Of a DNA stretch of 64,000 nucleotides, positions 41,008-50,658 are shown one piece after another. The notes under the pieces are model-generated. The model was not told the origin of the DNA and made no database searches. It worked only from the letters and a program-made list of their open reading frames with translations. Every line of letters starts with the position of its first letter. The stretch's first letter is position 1. This DNA is from Gracilibacillus kekensis (lineage in GTDB: Bacteria; Bacillota; Bacilli; Bacillales; Amphibacillaceae): the NCBI RefSeq assembly GCF_900143085.1, contig NZ_FRCZ01000008.1:1-64000 (forward strand), given 5' to 3'. The position numbers and the translations under genes were made by a program.

Positions 41008-41034
41008 GTAATGTGTTATAGTACAATTATAGCG
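40988..41034. repeat. 12-bp perfect inverted repeat enclosing a DnaA box
   Basis: CGCTATAATTGT (40988-40999) and ACAATTATAGCG (41023-41034) enclose 23 bp containing most of the DnaA box at 40999-41007. No T-tract follows, so not a terminator. Confidence 0.8.
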
Positions 41035-41121
41035 ATAATCTGTTGTGGTACAGAGGACGATAGATTAAAATGGAGATTATATGTAAGAAAGATAATTCGT
41101 TTAAAACTAAACTGTTAAGTA

Positions 41122-41578
41122 AGAGTCGTGATAATTTTGAACGAAAATATGTGCGTAACAGTCGCTCCGGCTTGCCCACTTCGCTTTCCAGGGGGCGCGT
41201 CTTCAGCTAACTTTGTAAAGAAGATCACTTTACAAAGTGGATCTTCAGATCGCGCTAATCCCCTAGGAGTCGAAGTGGACGCCTGCGCTAGCTCAAATTC
41301 TACATTGAATTCGAGAATTGAAATAATGACTTTAAAATAATTAGCCTAATATTATTATAGACAGCTCTGAATGATCACTGTCGCAACCATTGTAGAGCAT
41401 ATTTATAGCGTAGGCCGCCCACTTTCACTCCTGTGGGATCGTTTTTCCTGAAGATCCACTTTTTCATGTGTTCTTTGCTTGAAAAAGTTAGCTGAAGGGA
41501 AAACCCCACGGAAAGGGAAGTGGACAGCCGAAGCGAATGTTTAGTAAATAAAACATTTCAAAATTACCACTTGCATTC
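41122..41578. repeat. Paired-hairpin repeat, copy 3 (inside oriC region)
   Basis: Lies between the DnaA-box cluster and the rpmH promoter. Outer ends are imperfect inverted repeats (GATAATTTTGAA near 41129; CATTTCAAAATTACCACTT at 41554-41572). Arm 1 about 41163-41290, with stem GCCCACTTCG...CGAAGTGGAC and apex CTTTGTAAAG/CTTTACAAAG. Arm 2 about 41403-41535, inverted. An apparent 70-codon ORF across arm 1 is palindrome sequence, not a gene. Confidence 0.85.
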
Positions 41579-41657
41579 ATAAGTACCATCAGTTAATTCG
41601 CAGTTTGTGTCTTATGTGAGGGCTGGTTATAGATTGTTATTTTTTACGTTGCAGGCA

Positions 41658-41687
41658 TTGACATTTGAGTTTATTTATCAGTATAAT
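41658..41687 (+). promoter_or_regulatory. rpmH promoter
   Basis: Consensus -35 TTGACA (41658-41663), 18-bp spacer, -10 TATAAT (41682-41687), followed by a 52-bp leader. Confidence 0.85.
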
Positions 41688-41745
41688 GAGTAAGACTGTC
41701 TAATCGATTATGATTTTTAAATTCCTCAGGGAGGTGCAATATATA

Positions 41746-41880
41746 ATGAAACGTACATTTCAACCAAATAATCGTAAACGTAAAAAAGTTCATGGATTCC
41801 GTACTCGTATGAGCACGAAAAATGGACGTAAAGTACTTGCTCGTCGTCGTAAGAAGGGTAGAAAAGTATTGTCTGCATAG
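41746..41880 (+). CDS. rpmH: 50S ribosomal protein L34
   Basis: 44 aa, begins [20 protein letters not shown], very basic, standard length. GGGAGGTG lies before the ATG. First gene rightwards of oriC and partner of rnpA. Confidence 0.98.
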   Translation: MKRTFQPNNRKRKKVHGFRTRMSTKNGRKVLARRRKKGRKVLSA

Positions 41881-41881
41881 G

Positions 41882-41908
41882 CCACTGATACACTCAGTGG
41901 TCTTTTTC
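41882..41908 (+). terminator. Terminator/attenuator after rpmH
   Basis: Stem CCACTGA/TCAGTGG with 5-nt loop then TCTTTTT. Probably lowers rnpA expression relative to the abundant ribosomal protein. Confidence 0.8.
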
Positions 41909-41963
41909 CATGTAAGGCATTAATGGGAATTTAGTATGTTTGCTTTAATGGAGGCGCACGAAA

Positions 41964-42308
41964 ATGAAGAAAGCATGGAGAATTAAAAAAAATAGTGAAT
42001 TTCAAGAGGTCTTTAAGAAGGGCGCTTCTTTTGCTAATCGACAATTAGTGATCTACTATTTACATAAAAGTGAGCAAAATCATTATCGAGTAGGTTTATC
42101 TGTTAGTAAAAAAATCGGTAATGCAGTAGTGCGTAACCAAGTAAAGCGCTATATTAGACAAGCATTTATTGAATTAGACCTAAATATTAAAAAAAGTTAT
42201 GATATAATCATTATTGCAAGGAAACCGACAAAAGAAATGGACTTTCACCAAACAAAAAAAAGTGTGAACCATTTATTATATAAAACGAATCTTTTAGAAA
42301 AGAAATGA
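41964..42308 (+). CDS. rnpA: Ribonuclease P protein component
   Basis: Protein cofactor of RNase P, 114 aa, with the RNR helix RNQVKRYIRQAF (about residues 54-65) that contacts P RNA. Basic throughout. GGAGGCG before the ATG, 83 nt after rpmH. Confidence 0.96.
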   Translation: MKKAWRIKKNSEFQEVFKKGASFANRQLVIYYLHKSEQNHYRVGLSVSKKIGNAVVRNQVKRYIRQAFIELDLNIKKSYDIIIIARKPTKEMDFHQTKKSVNHLLYKTNLLEKK

Positions 42309-42434
42309 ACATTTTGTTAACCACTAAATAGTTTATTTATTTTTATTCCATTATTGCTGGCTTGTTGTTAGTAAGTAGTGGTAAAATGTAAAACTATAAA
42401 TAACGTGTATGTAAAGGAAATAAGGAGGATAAAG

Positions 42435-43223
42435 ATGCGTAAGAAGCTCCTATTATTATTGGGTTTAGTAGGTGTAATACTTTTATTGTCCGGTTGTACA
42501 GAAATTGACCAGGACATTACACCTGAAAGTGAAGGGATTTGGAATCAATACTTTGTATTCCCTCTATCATGGTTGATTGTAAAAGTGGCGGAATTTTTTA
42601 ATGCGGAGTATGGCTACGGTTTATCTATTGTTATTGTAACCATCTTGATTAGGTTAGTATTATTACCTTTAAATATAAAACAATTGAAAAGTTCAAAAGC
42701 AATGCAAGCAATTCAGCCTGAATTACAAAAGGTAAGAGAAAAATACAGTTCAAAAGATCAACAAACACAACAAAAGTTACAACAGGAAACAATGGAACTG
42801 TTTCAGAAGAATGGTGTTAATCCACTGGCAGGTTGTTTACCAATTATTGTACAGATGCCGATTTTAATTGCTTTCTATCATGCAATTATGCGGACAGGAG
42901 CACTGGATGGCCATGTGTTTTTATGGTTCCGATTAGATTCACCAGATCCTTACTATATATTACCTGTTTTAACAGCTGGTTTTACTTATTTACAACAAAA
43001 GTTAATGATGGCTGGTACAACGGCAACACAAAATTCTATGATGCCTCAAATGACAATGATGCTTTACTTGATGCCGATTATGATCGGGGTATTTGCAATC
43101 TTCTTCCCATCAGCATTGGCATTGTATTGGGTTGTAGGTAATATCTTTATGGTGTTGCAAACATTATTAATTAAAAACCCAATGATGAAACGTGATGAGG
43201 CGGATGCAGGAGGCACAAAATAG
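42435..43223 (+). CDS. yidC: Membrane protein insertase YidC (SpoIIIJ type)
   Basis: Inserts membrane proteins alone or with Sec; the SpoIIIJ type is also required for forespore sigma-G activation. It is 262 aa: lipoprotein signal with Cys21 (LLLSGC), five membrane segments in the C-terminal 60KD_IMP domain, hydrophilic-groove Arg in [13 protein letters not shown] at 42435 chosen because AAGGAGGAT precedes it. Stop overlaps jag start by one base (TAGTG). Confidence 0.96.
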   Translation: MRKKLLLLLGLVGVILLLSGCTEIDQDITPESEGIWNQYFVFPLSWLIVKVAEFFNAEYGYGLSIVIVTILIRLVLLPLNIKQLKSSKAMQAIQPELQKVREKYSSKDQQTQQKLQQETMELFQKNGVNPLAGCLPIIVQMPILIAFYHAIMRTGALDGHVFLWFRLDSPDPYYILPVLTAGFTYLQQKLMMAGTTATQNSMMPQMTMMLYLMPIMIGVFAIFFPSALALYWVVGNIFMVLQTLLIKNPMMKRDEADAGGTK

Positions 43224-43840
43224 TGAGACAACTAACTGCTACTGGACAAACAGTTGAAGAAGCGGTCCAATCAGCTTTAAGGCAGTTAAACATCACAGAG
43301 GACCAAGCTAAAGTCGAAGTCATTGAGGAAGGAAAAAAAGGTATCTTCGGTTTATTTGGATCAAAACGAGCCATTGTGAAAGTATCCAAGGATGAAGATC
43401 CGATCGAAAAACTTCAGAAATATCTCGAATCGATTATTTCTGAATTTAATTTAGATGTTAAAATCACTATAAAAGTGGATCAAAATGTCGTAACATTCCA
43501 ATTAGCTGGTGAAAAAATAGCATTACTGATAGGAAAACGGGGACAAACGCTGAATGCTATTCAATATTTATCGCAATTAGCGATGCATCAATATGCTGAT
43601 AAATACTATACGGTAGTTGTTGATGCAGAAGGTTATCGTGAAAGAAGAAAAGAAACATTAACATCACTGGCAGAGCGTTTGGCTGAACGGGCTTCTAGAA
43701 CAAATAAAGAGGTCAAGATTGAACCAATGCCATCCTATGAGCGTAAAGTGATTCATACGGCATTGCAGCAAAATAAAACAGTAGAAACAGATTCACAAGG
43801 TACCGAACCAAACCGGTATGTTGTGATCAAACCTAAATAA
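43223..43840 (+). CDS. jag: RNA-binding protein KhpB/Jag
   Basis: A 205-aa protein with Jag N-domain (1-50, GKKGIFGLFGSKRA), KH domain (about 75-150, LIGKRGQTLNAIQYL) and R3H domain (about 140-205, with YRERRKETL). Works with KhpA in RNA chaperoning and cell elongation. GTG start overlaps the yidC stop; AGGAGG is 9 nt upstream. Confidence 0.95.
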   Translation: MRQLTATGQTVEEAVQSALRQLNITEDQAKVEVIEEGKKGIFGLFGSKRAIVKVSKDEDPIEKLQKYLESIISEFNLDVKITIKVDQNVVTFQLAGEKIALLIGKRGQTLNAIQYLSQLAMHQYADKYYTVVVDAEGYRERRKETLTSLAERLAERASRTNKEVKIEPMPSYERKVIHTALQQNKTVETDSQGTEPNRYVVIKPK

Positions 43841-43848
43841 GTAGACAA

Positions 43849-43888
43849 AGCACGAGTAATTATCAATGATTACTCGTGCTTTTTTTTG
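43849..43888 (+). terminator. Terminator after jag
   Basis: 12-bp stem AGCACGAGTAAT/ATTACTCGTGCT followed by eight T residues. Confidence 0.9.
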
Positions 43889-43891
43889 TGC

Positions 43892-44192
43892 TAAGCATGG
43901 AAAGCATATAATCAGCGGTATCAAGGCATTTGTTATCAAAGTAGTAATTTTGAAATATAGTGACTTTTAATCCACCGCTTCTGCTGTCCACTTCCCTTTC
44001 CATGGCGTTTTCCCTTCAGCTAACTTTTTCGAGCACAAACCGCTCAAAAAAGTTAGCTGAAGACACGTCCTTGGTATAGGATACACTCCGAAAGCTTGCT
44101 TGAGCAGATGTTGACTTATGCCCTATGGGTAAAAGTGAAGTGGGGAAGCCGTAGCGGGTTTTAAATCTATTATACATTTCAAAATTACTACT
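43892..44192. repeat. Paired-hairpin repeat, copy 4 (fused deletion form)
   Basis: Begins right after the jag terminator. A 17-bp perfect terminal inverted repeat AGTAGTAATTTTGAAAT (43940-43956 / 44176-44192) encloses a hybrid: the 5' half of one arm (TCCACTTCCCTTTCC...TCAGCTAAC) joined to the 3' half of an inverted arm (GTTAGCTGAAGACAC...GTGAAGTGGGGAAGCCG), with about 60 bp of unrelated sequence inserted (44070-44130). The left flank 43892-43956 is repeated at 56197-56262. Confidence 0.8.
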
Positions 44193-44318
44193 AAAAGGAC
44201 AGGGTGGGTTCCCGGTTTTTCATATACGTTAGAAAAGCATACAATTTTAGCGATAAAGTAGTTCGGCGAAGAAGAACTTTAAGTTGTGAATACTTTTATT
44301 TTTAAAAAGTTATTAACA

Positions 44319-44327
44319 TGTGGATAA
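44319..44327 (+). other. DnaA box upstream of mnmE
   Basis: Perfect TGTGGATAA, with a one-mismatch box TGTGGATAT about 37 bp further on. B. subtilis has a DnaA-box cluster in the same jag-mnmE neighbourhood. Confidence 0.6.
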
Positions 44328-44469
44328 AATAAATTGAAAGAAAAAACGAAAACTAGGTGTGGATATCTTTTCAAGTGGTATAGTTTTGTGCTATTCTAAT
44401 AAGTTAGTGACACTAAACGATAATGAAGAGTGATTGATATAGAGATCTTAAAAAAATGGAGGTGAAGAA

Positions 44470-45846
44470 ATGGAGAAAGATACGATAGCCGCGATTTCCA
44501 CGCCAATCGGAGAAGGTGCGATAGCCATTGTTCGATTGAGCGGGGAAGAAGCGATAACCATAAGTAATAAACTGTTTGAGGGTAAAGACCTGAAGCAGGT
44601 TGATTCACATACGATTCATTATGGCAAAATGATCGATCCAAAGACCGATGAAATGATGGAAGAAGTCATGGTCTCGGTCATGCGTGCCCCAAAAACGTTT
44701 ACCAAAGAAGATGTGGTAGAGATAAATTGTCATGGGGGGCTGGCATCTGTTAATCGTTTGTTAGAACATGTTTTGCTATATGGTGCACGTCTGGCAGAAC
44801 CGGGTGAATTTACGAAACGTGCTTTTTTAAATGGTAGAATTGATTTGTCACAAGCAGAAGCTGTCATGGATTTGATCCGTGCTAAAACAGACAAGGCGAT
44901 GAACATCGCTCTTAAACAGTTAGATGGCAAATTATCAAAGCTTGTCCATCAATTACGACAAAAATTAATAGAAACTGTCGCACATGTGGAAGTTAATATA
45001 GACTATCCAGAATATGATGATGTTGAAGAAATGTCGCATCAAATGTTGAGAGATAGAACCCAGGAAGTGTATCAAGAAGTAGAAAAACTCCTGAGTATGG
45101 CAAAGCAAGGAAAAATCTTGCGTGAAGGAATTGCCACAGCTATAATTGGCCGTCCGAATGTAGGTAAGTCCTCCTTGTTAAATGCTTTTGTCCAAGAGAC
45201 AAAAGCGATCGTAACAGATATACCTGGAACGACAAGAGATGTAATTGAGGAATATGTCAATGTTCGCGGGATTCCGCTGCGATTGGTGGATACTGCAGGT
45301 ATTCGTGAAACGGAAGATATTGTCGAACGAATTGGTGTGGAACGATCACGTCAAGCTTTAAAAGAATCAGATCTGATTTTGTTAGTGTTAAACTATGGAG
45401 AAGAACTTACAGAGGAAGATCGCAATCTTTTTAAGGCGGTCGAAGGTTTGGAATATATTGTGATTGTGAATAAAACCGACCTTGATGCTAAACTAGACGT
45501 AGAAGAAGTAAAACAACTTGCAGCTAATCAAAAGGTCATCACCACTGCTTTAATTGAAGATAAAGGAATGAATGCATTAGAAGAAGCAATCGCTGATACC
45601 TTTTTTGAAGGGGAGTTAGACACTGGTGATCTATCCTATGTATCAAATGTACGGCATATTCAGTTGTTGCAACAGACGTTAACAGCATTATCTGACGCGG
45701 TGGAAGCAATGGATGCAGAGATGCCAATTGATTTAGTCCAGATTGATGTAACAAGAGCTTGGGAATTGTTAGGTGAAATTGTAGGGGATACATTGCAGGA
45801 TAGTTTAATTGATCAATTGTTCTCTCAATTCTGCTTAGGAAAATAA
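44470..45846 (+). CDS. mnmE: tRNA modification GTPase MnmE
   Basis: With MnmG installs the carboxymethylaminomethyl group on U34 of certain tRNAs. It is 458 aa: N-terminal folate-binding domain (1-120), helical domain interrupted by a G domain with G1 GRPNVGKSS (about 224-232), G3 DTAG, G4 NKTD, and the C-terminal catalytic Cys455-Leu-Gly-Lys458 (CxGK). GGAGGTGAAGAA before the ATG. Co-directional with mnmG (23 bp gap). Confidence 0.98.
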   Translation: MEKDTIAAISTPIGEGAIAIVRLSGEEAITISNKLFEGKDLKQVDSHTIHYGKMIDPKTDEMMEEVMVSVMRAPKTFTKEDVVEINCHGGLASVNRLLEHVLLYGARLAEPGEFTKRAFLNGRIDLSQAEAVMDLIRAKTDKAMNIALKQLDGKLSKLVHQLRQKLIETVAHVEVNIDYPEYDDVEEMSHQMLRDRTQEVYQEVEKLLSMAKQGKILREGIATAIIGRPNVGKSSLLNAFVQETKAIVTDIPGTTRDVIEEYVNVRGIPLRLVDTAGIRETEDIVERIGVERSRQALKESDLILLVLNYGEELTEEDRNLFKAVEGLEYIVIVNKTDLDAKLDVEEVKQLAANQKVITTALIEDKGMNALEEAIADTFFEGELDTGDLSYVSNVRHIQLLQQTLTALSDAVEAMDAEMPIDLVQIDVTRAWELLGEIVGDTLQDSLIDQLFSQFCLGK

Positions 45847-45868
45847 GTAAATTAAAGGAGGATCAGCA

Positions 45869-47761
45869 ATGTCAACCTATGAAGCTGGTCAATATGATGT
45901 GATCGTAATTGGTGCAGGACATGCGGGTGTTGAAGCTGCGTATGCTGCTGCCAAAAGAGGTGCGAAAACATTAATTTTAACATTGAATTTAGATATGATT
46001 GCGTTTATGCCGTGTAATCCATCGATTGGTGGCCCTGCGAAAGGAATTGTCGTACGTGAAATAGATGCTTTAGGTGGTTTAATGGGCAAAGTAATTGATA
46101 AAACCTATATTCAAATGCGTATGCTTAATACAGGCAAGGGGCCAGCTGTACGAGCATTACGAGCCCAAGCAGATAAACCACTATATATTCAAGAGATGAA
46201 AAAGACATTAGAACAAGAAAAGAATTTGACGCTCAGGCAAGGTATGGTAGAAGAACTTCTTGTTGAAGATGGTACATGTAAAGGGGTCATCACAGAAACG
46301 AAAGCACTTTATCGTGCGAAGTCTGTCATTATTACGACAGGAACCTTTATGCGCGGACGTGTTATTACTGGTGATATTTCTTATGAAAGTGGTCCGAATA
46401 ACCAACGTGCCAGTGTTAAATTAGCGGAAAATCTAGAGAAAATCGGTTTTGATCTTGTTCGTTTTAAGACTGGAACACCACCGAGGGTCAATAATCATAC
46501 GATTGATTATGCGAAAACAGAAATTCAGCCAGGGGATGACAATCCACAACATTTTTCTTATGAAACTACAGAAGAAATTGTCGATCAAATTCCTTGCTGG
46601 TTAACCTATACGAATGAAAACACTCATGCTATTATTAATGACAATTTAGGATTGTCAGCAATGTATTCAGGCATGATTAAAGGGACAGGACCTCGTTATT
46701 GTCCATCAATTGAAGATAAAATTGTTCGTTTTCATGATAAACCACGTCATCAAATTTTCTTAGAGCCTGAAGGACGCAATACAGATGAAGTGTATGTTCA
46801 AGGTTTATCTACTTCATTACCAGAATATGTACAAAGAGAAATCTTGCGAAGCATACCTGGTTTAGAAGAAGCAGAAATTATGCGTGGTGGTTATGCAATT
46901 GAATATGATTCAGTGGTACCAACACAATTATGGCCTACGTTAGAAGTGAAAAATGTCGAAGGACTGTTTACAGCTGGACAAATTAATGGAACATCCGGTT
47001 ATGAGGAAGCGGCAGGACAAGGTCTGATGGCAGGTATCAATGCGGCAGCAAAAGCATTAGATGTAGAGACGTTAATTTTAGATCGTTCTCAAGGGTACAT
47101 TGGTGTATTAATTGACGACCTTGTAACAAAAGGTACAAATGAACCATATCGATTATTAACGTCCAGAGCTGAATATCGTTTATTATTACGCCATGATAAT
47201 GCAGATTTACGATTAACAGAAATTGGCCATCGTATTGGTTTAATTTCAGAGGAACGTTTTCATCGATTTGAAGAAAAGAAACATTTAATAGAAGAAGAAA
47301 AAGAACGGTTAAGCAATATCCGATTAAAACCGACAGAACAATTACAACAATTAATGGAATCGATTGGTGGTACAAGATTAAAAGATGGTATTTTAGCGTA
47401 TGATTTATTGAAAAGACCGGAAGTTACCTATGATGTTATTCAGCAAGTAGCACCTGCGGAAATAGAATTAGCTGCTGATGTTAAGGAGCAAGTCGAGATC
47501 CAAATTAAGTATCAAGGCTATATATCAAAATCTAATCAACAGGTAGCGCGAATGAAAAAGATGGAAAATAAGGCGATTCCTGATAACATAAATTATGATG
47601 ATATAAGTGGATTAGCAACAGAGGCACGAGAAAAACTAAAACAAGTACGACCGTTATCTGTGGCGCAAGCCTCTCGAATTTCTGGTGTAAATCCAGCGGA
47701 TGTCTCTATTTTATTAGTCTATATTGAACAAGGAAATGTAGCAAAAGTATCGAACGAATAA
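45869..47761 (+). CDS. mnmG: tRNA uridine-5-carboxymethylaminomethyl enzyme MnmG
   Basis: FAD-dependent partner of MnmE, 630 aa. FAD motif [19 protein letters not shown] near residues 13-31; signature [11 protein letters not shown]; second motif [15 protein letters not shown]-terminal helical domain binds MnmE. AAAGGAGGATCAGCA ribosome site. Followed 15 nt later by rsmG. Confidence 0.98.
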   Translation: MSTYEAGQYDVIVIGAGHAGVEAAYAAAKRGAKTLILTLNLDMIAFMPCNPSIGGPAKGIVVREIDALGGLMGKVIDKTYIQMRMLNTGKGPAVRALRAQADKPLYIQEMKKTLEQEKNLTLRQGMVEELLVEDGTCKGVITETKALYRAKSVIITTGTFMRGRVITGDISYESGPNNQRASVKLAENLEKIGFDLVRFKTGTPPRVNNHTIDYAKTEIQPGDDNPQHFSYETTEEIVDQIPCWLTYTNENTHAIINDNLGLSAMYSGMIKGTGPRYCPSIEDKIVRFHDKPRHQIFLEPEGRNTDEVYVQGLSTSLPEYVQREILRSIPGLEEAEIMRGGYAIEYDSVVPTQLWPTLEVKNVEGLFTAGQINGTSGYEEAAGQGLMAGINAAAKALDVETLILDRSQGYIGVLIDDLVTKGTNEPYRLLTSRAEYRLLLRHDNADLRLTEIGHRIGLISEERFHRFEEKKHLIEEEKERLSNIRLKPTEQLQQLMESIGGTRLKDGILAYDLLKRPEVTYDVIQQVAPAEIELAADVKEQVEIQIKYQGYISKSNQQVARMKKMENKAIPDNINYDDISGLATEAREKLKQVRPLSVAQASRISGVNPADVSILLVYIEQGNVAKVSNE

Positions 47762-47776
47762 TAGAGGAGGGGCTAA

Positions 47777-48490
47777 ATGAATCTCCAGTCATTTCAAACA
47801 CATTTAAATAAAGAAGGTATCACGCTTACCGATCAACAATTACAACAATTTGACACGTATTTCCACACCTTAGTCGAGTGGAATGAAAAAATGAATTTGA
47901 CAGCAATTACGGAAAAAGAAGAGGTATATGTCAAACATTTTTTCGATTCGTTAACAGCGGCATTCTATTTTGACTTTTCGAATGAATTACATCTATGTGA
48001 TGTGGGGGCTGGGGCAGGGTTTCCCAGTATCCCACTCAAAATCATCTTTCCACAGCTTAAAGTAACAATTGTTGATTCATTAAAGAAACGAATTACATTT
48101 TTAAATCACTTGGCATCAGAGTTAGAATTGGAAGGCGTGTCCTTCTATCATGATCGTGCCGAACTGTTTGGTATTAATGATAAATTTAGACATAAATTCG
48201 ATGTGGTAATGGCACGCGCTGTTGCCAGAACATCAGTTCTGTCTGAATTGTGTTTACCTTTGCTTCGAACCAATGGAACGTTTATTGCGATGAAAGGTTC
48301 AAATATTGAAGATGAATTAAAAGATGCAGAAGATGCTATTGAGTTACTCGGTGGAAAAATTAAAAAGGTTGAATATTTTATGTTGCCTGAGGATAATGGG
48401 GAAAGAAACATGTTAATCATCGATAAAAAAAGAAAAACACCTAAAAAATTCCCTAGAAAACCTGGTGTACCTAACAAAAGCCCATTATAA
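47777..48490 (+). CDS. rsmG: 16S rRNA (guanine-N7) methyltransferase RsmG
   Basis: Methylates G527 of 16S rRNA using SAM; loss gives low-level streptomycin resistance. It is 237 aa with SAM motif [15 protein letters not shown] near residue 75 and a basic tail [23 protein letters not shown] before the ATG. Last gene of the mnmE-mnmG-rsmG unit. Confidence 0.97.
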   Translation: MNLQSFQTHLNKEGITLTDQQLQQFDTYFHTLVEWNEKMNLTAITEKEEVYVKHFFDSLTAAFYFDFSNELHLCDVGAGAGFPSIPLKIIFPQLKVTIVDSLKKRITFLNHLASELELEGVSFYHDRAELFGINDKFRHKFDVVMARAVARTSVLSELCLPLLRTNGTFIAMKGSNIEDELKDAEDAIELLGGKIKKVEYFMLPEDNGERNMLIIDKKRKTPKKFPRKPGVPNKSPL

Positions 48491-48690
48491 AATAAAACAT
48501 TATTTTATAGGAGTCTAAAAGCTCTCCAGATACCTATCAGATAGTCTCTTTCCAATCTTAGTTTTATTGATTCAAGAGGAATATGATGTAAGTTTACATC
48601 ATGATAAATAATAATTTACAAAAAATAATTTATATTTTTTATCGCTTTTTGTATTTTTGTGATAAAATGATACTAACAGATTACTAGTTA

Positions 48691-48706
48691 TGTTCCACGT
48701 GAAACA
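48691..48706. other. parS: parS centromere site 1
   Basis: TGTTCCACGTGAAACA, exact match to the Spo0J/ParB consensus TGTTNCACGTGAAACA. Lies between rsmG and noc, close to soj-spo0J. Confidence 0.95.
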
Positions 48707-48731
48707 TTTTGGAATATAAACGGCTTCAATG

Positions 48732-48766
48732 ACTTGCTTAAATCCATGTTTTAAGCAAGTTTTCCC
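48732..48766 (+). terminator. Terminator between rsmG and noc
   Basis: 11-bp stem ACTTGCTTAAA/TTTAAGCAAGT followed by TTTCCCATTTT. It ends the mnmE-rsmG unit, 25 bp after the parS site. The preceding 48491-48690 is AT-rich with nothing else recognised. Confidence 0.7.
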
Positions 48767-48855
48767 ATTTTATACTTTTATATAGATCCATTGTACAGGT
48801 ATAATAGTTTCGTATATTCATAATTTTGGTGAAGAAGAAAAAGGTGGTGTTTAAT

Positions 48856-49716
48856 ATGTTACACCCATTTGGTCGTATTTTTGGTATTGGTGATAAAGCT
48901 GTAGAGGATGTTATAGAAGATGCCGAGAGTTTTCAGGATGAAGTATTGTTCTTAAACATAGACTCGATCGAAGCAAATCGATACCAACCAAGATCAATAT
49001 TTAACGAAGAAAAAATCAAAGAATTAGCACAAACATTACATACACATGGTATGATCCAACCGATTGTCGTTCGCCCAATCGAAGATGAAGCAGAACGATA
49101 TGAAATTATTGCAGGGGAAAGACGTTGGCGTGCTGCTAAAAGTCTTGAATGGGAAAAGATACCTGCCATTATTCGTGAAATGACGGATAAGGAGACCGCA
49201 TCGGTTGCATTAATAGAAAACTTGCAACGTGAGGAACTGACAGTAATCGAAGAAGCTATCGCATATGATAAATTAATCGAAATGCATGAGTTAACACAAG
49301 AAGCGCTTGCGCAACGGTTAGGGAAAAGCCAATCAACGATAGCGAATAAAATGCGACTGTTGAAATTGCCAGAAGAGGTACAACAGGCCATTTTACAAAA
49401 AGTGATTACAGAAAGACATGCACGTGCGTTAATCGGTTTAAAAAGTGAAGAGCTGCAATTGAAAGTTTTAAAGCAAATAATCGATAGAGATTTAAATGTA
49501 AAGCAAACCGAAGCACAGATTGATCGATTAATGGCAGATAAAAAGAAGCCTAAAAAGCCGCGTCTTAAAGGAATTAATAAAGATATGCGTATAGCGATGA
49601 ATACAATCAGGCAATCCTTGGACATGGTGTCTGATACAGGTGTTGACTTAGAAACCGATGAACAAGATCATGAGGATTTTTATCAAATAACCATTAAAAT
49701 CCCTAAGAAAAAATGA
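48856..49716 (+). CDS. noc: Nucleoid occlusion protein Noc
   Basis: ParB-family CTPase that binds its own DNA sites and membranes to block FtsZ assembly over the nucleoid. It is 286 aa: N-terminal amphipathic membrane helix ([14 protein letters not shown]), ParB/Srx CTP-binding domain (GERRWRAA), helix-turn-helix ([20 protein letters not shown]) and C-terminal dimerisation region. ATG at 48856 chosen because GGTGGTG precedes it and because the membrane helix must be N-terminal. Confidence 0.95.
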   Translation: MLHPFGRIFGIGDKAVEDVIEDAESFQDEVLFLNIDSIEANRYQPRSIFNEEKIKELAQTLHTHGMIQPIVVRPIEDEAERYEIIAGERRWRAAKSLEWEKIPAIIREMTDKETASVALIENLQREELTVIEEAIAYDKLIEMHELTQEALAQRLGKSQSTIANKMRLLKLPEEVQQAILQKVITERHARALIGLKSEELQLKVLKQIIDRDLNVKQTEAQIDRLMADKKKPKKPRLKGINKDMRIAMNTIRQSLDMVSDTGVDLETDEQDHEDFYQITIKIPKKK

Positions 49717-49727
49717 TGCTAGAATAG

Positions 49728-49764
49728 ACCCATCTTTATGTAATAGCAAAGATGGGTTGTTTTA
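49728..49764 (+). terminator. Terminator after noc
   Basis: 10-bp stem ACCCATCTTT/AAAGATGGGT followed by TGTTTTAT. Confidence 0.85.
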
Positions 49765-49896
49765 TGATAAGAAATAACAAATCTATTATTTTTTTTGTAT
49801 CAATCGAACTATTTATTAACTTTTTGTAAAAACAAATATTTATTTGTTCGAATTAGTGATAAAATAAAAGAAATGAAGCAAGAGGTAGGTGACATC

Positions 49897-50658
49897 ATGG
49901 GAAAAGTAATAGCCGTTGCAAACCAAAAGGGTGGCGTCGGCAAAACGACTTCTTCAGTTAATTTGAGTGCAGGATTAGCACATTTCAATAAAAAAATATT
50001 ATTGGTAGATATCGACCCACAAGGTAATGCTACTAGCGGTGTAGGGGTTAATAAAGCAGATGTTAGCCATTGTATCTATGATGTATTAGTAGATGATATA
50101 GAAACTAGTAAAGTGTGCGTACATACGGAAATTCCTAACTTAGATATTATTCCTGCTACCATTCAATTAGCTGGAGCGGAAATTGAACTAGTATCGACTA
50201 TTTCACGTGAAGTTCGGTTGAAAAAAGCCATTGATAATATTAGAGATCAATATGATTTTATTATCATAGATTGTCCGCCTTCACTAGGTTTATTGACAAT
50301 CAATGCGTTAACCGCATCTGACACTGTCTTAATACCTGTACAATGTGAATATTATGCGTTAGAAGGTTTAAGCCAATTGTTAAACACCATTCGTCTAGTA
50401 CAAAAGCATTTAAACAAAGAACTGATGATAGAAGGCGTTCTATTAACAATGCTGGATGCCAGAACTAATCTAGGTTTGCAGGTAATAGATGAGGTAAAGA
50501 AATATTTTCAGGATAAAGTATATCAAACCGTAATACCACGTAATGTTCGATTAGGTGAAGCACCAAGTCATGGGCAACCGATTATAACATATGATTCTAA
50601 GTCGAGAGGTGCAGAAGTATATCTTGATTTAGCAAAGGAAGTGATTGCGGATGGCTAG
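49897..50658 (+). CDS. soj: Chromosome partitioning ATPase Soj (ParA)
   Basis: ParA-type ATPase of 253 aa, same length as B. subtilis Soj. Deviant Walker A KGGVGKTT at residues 10-17; Walker A' and B (DIDPQGNATSG; IIIDCPPSLGLL). Regulates DnaA activity and origin segregation with Spo0J. ATG at 49897 chosen because AGAGGTAGGTGA lies just upstream; the earlier start has none. Overlaps spo0J by 8 nt. Confidence 0.97.
   Translation: MGKVIAVANQKGGVGKTTSSVNLSAGLAHFNKKILLVDIDPQGNATSGVGVNKADVSHCIYDVLVDDIETSKVCVHTEIPNLDIIPATIQLAGAEIELVSTISREVRLKKAIDNIRDQYDFIIIDCPPSLGLLTINALTASDTVLIPVQCEYYALEGLSQLLNTIRLVQKHLNKELMIEGVLLTMLDARTNLGLQVIDEVKKYFQDKVYQTVIPRNVRLGEAPSHGQPIITYDSKSRGAEVYLDLAKEVIADG

Noticed and set aside
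41128-41340. 70-codon ORF between dnaA and rpmH
   Set aside because: It is the translation of a hairpin arm of the repeat family; the same peptide fragments appear in other frames of other copies, and no ribosome site is present.
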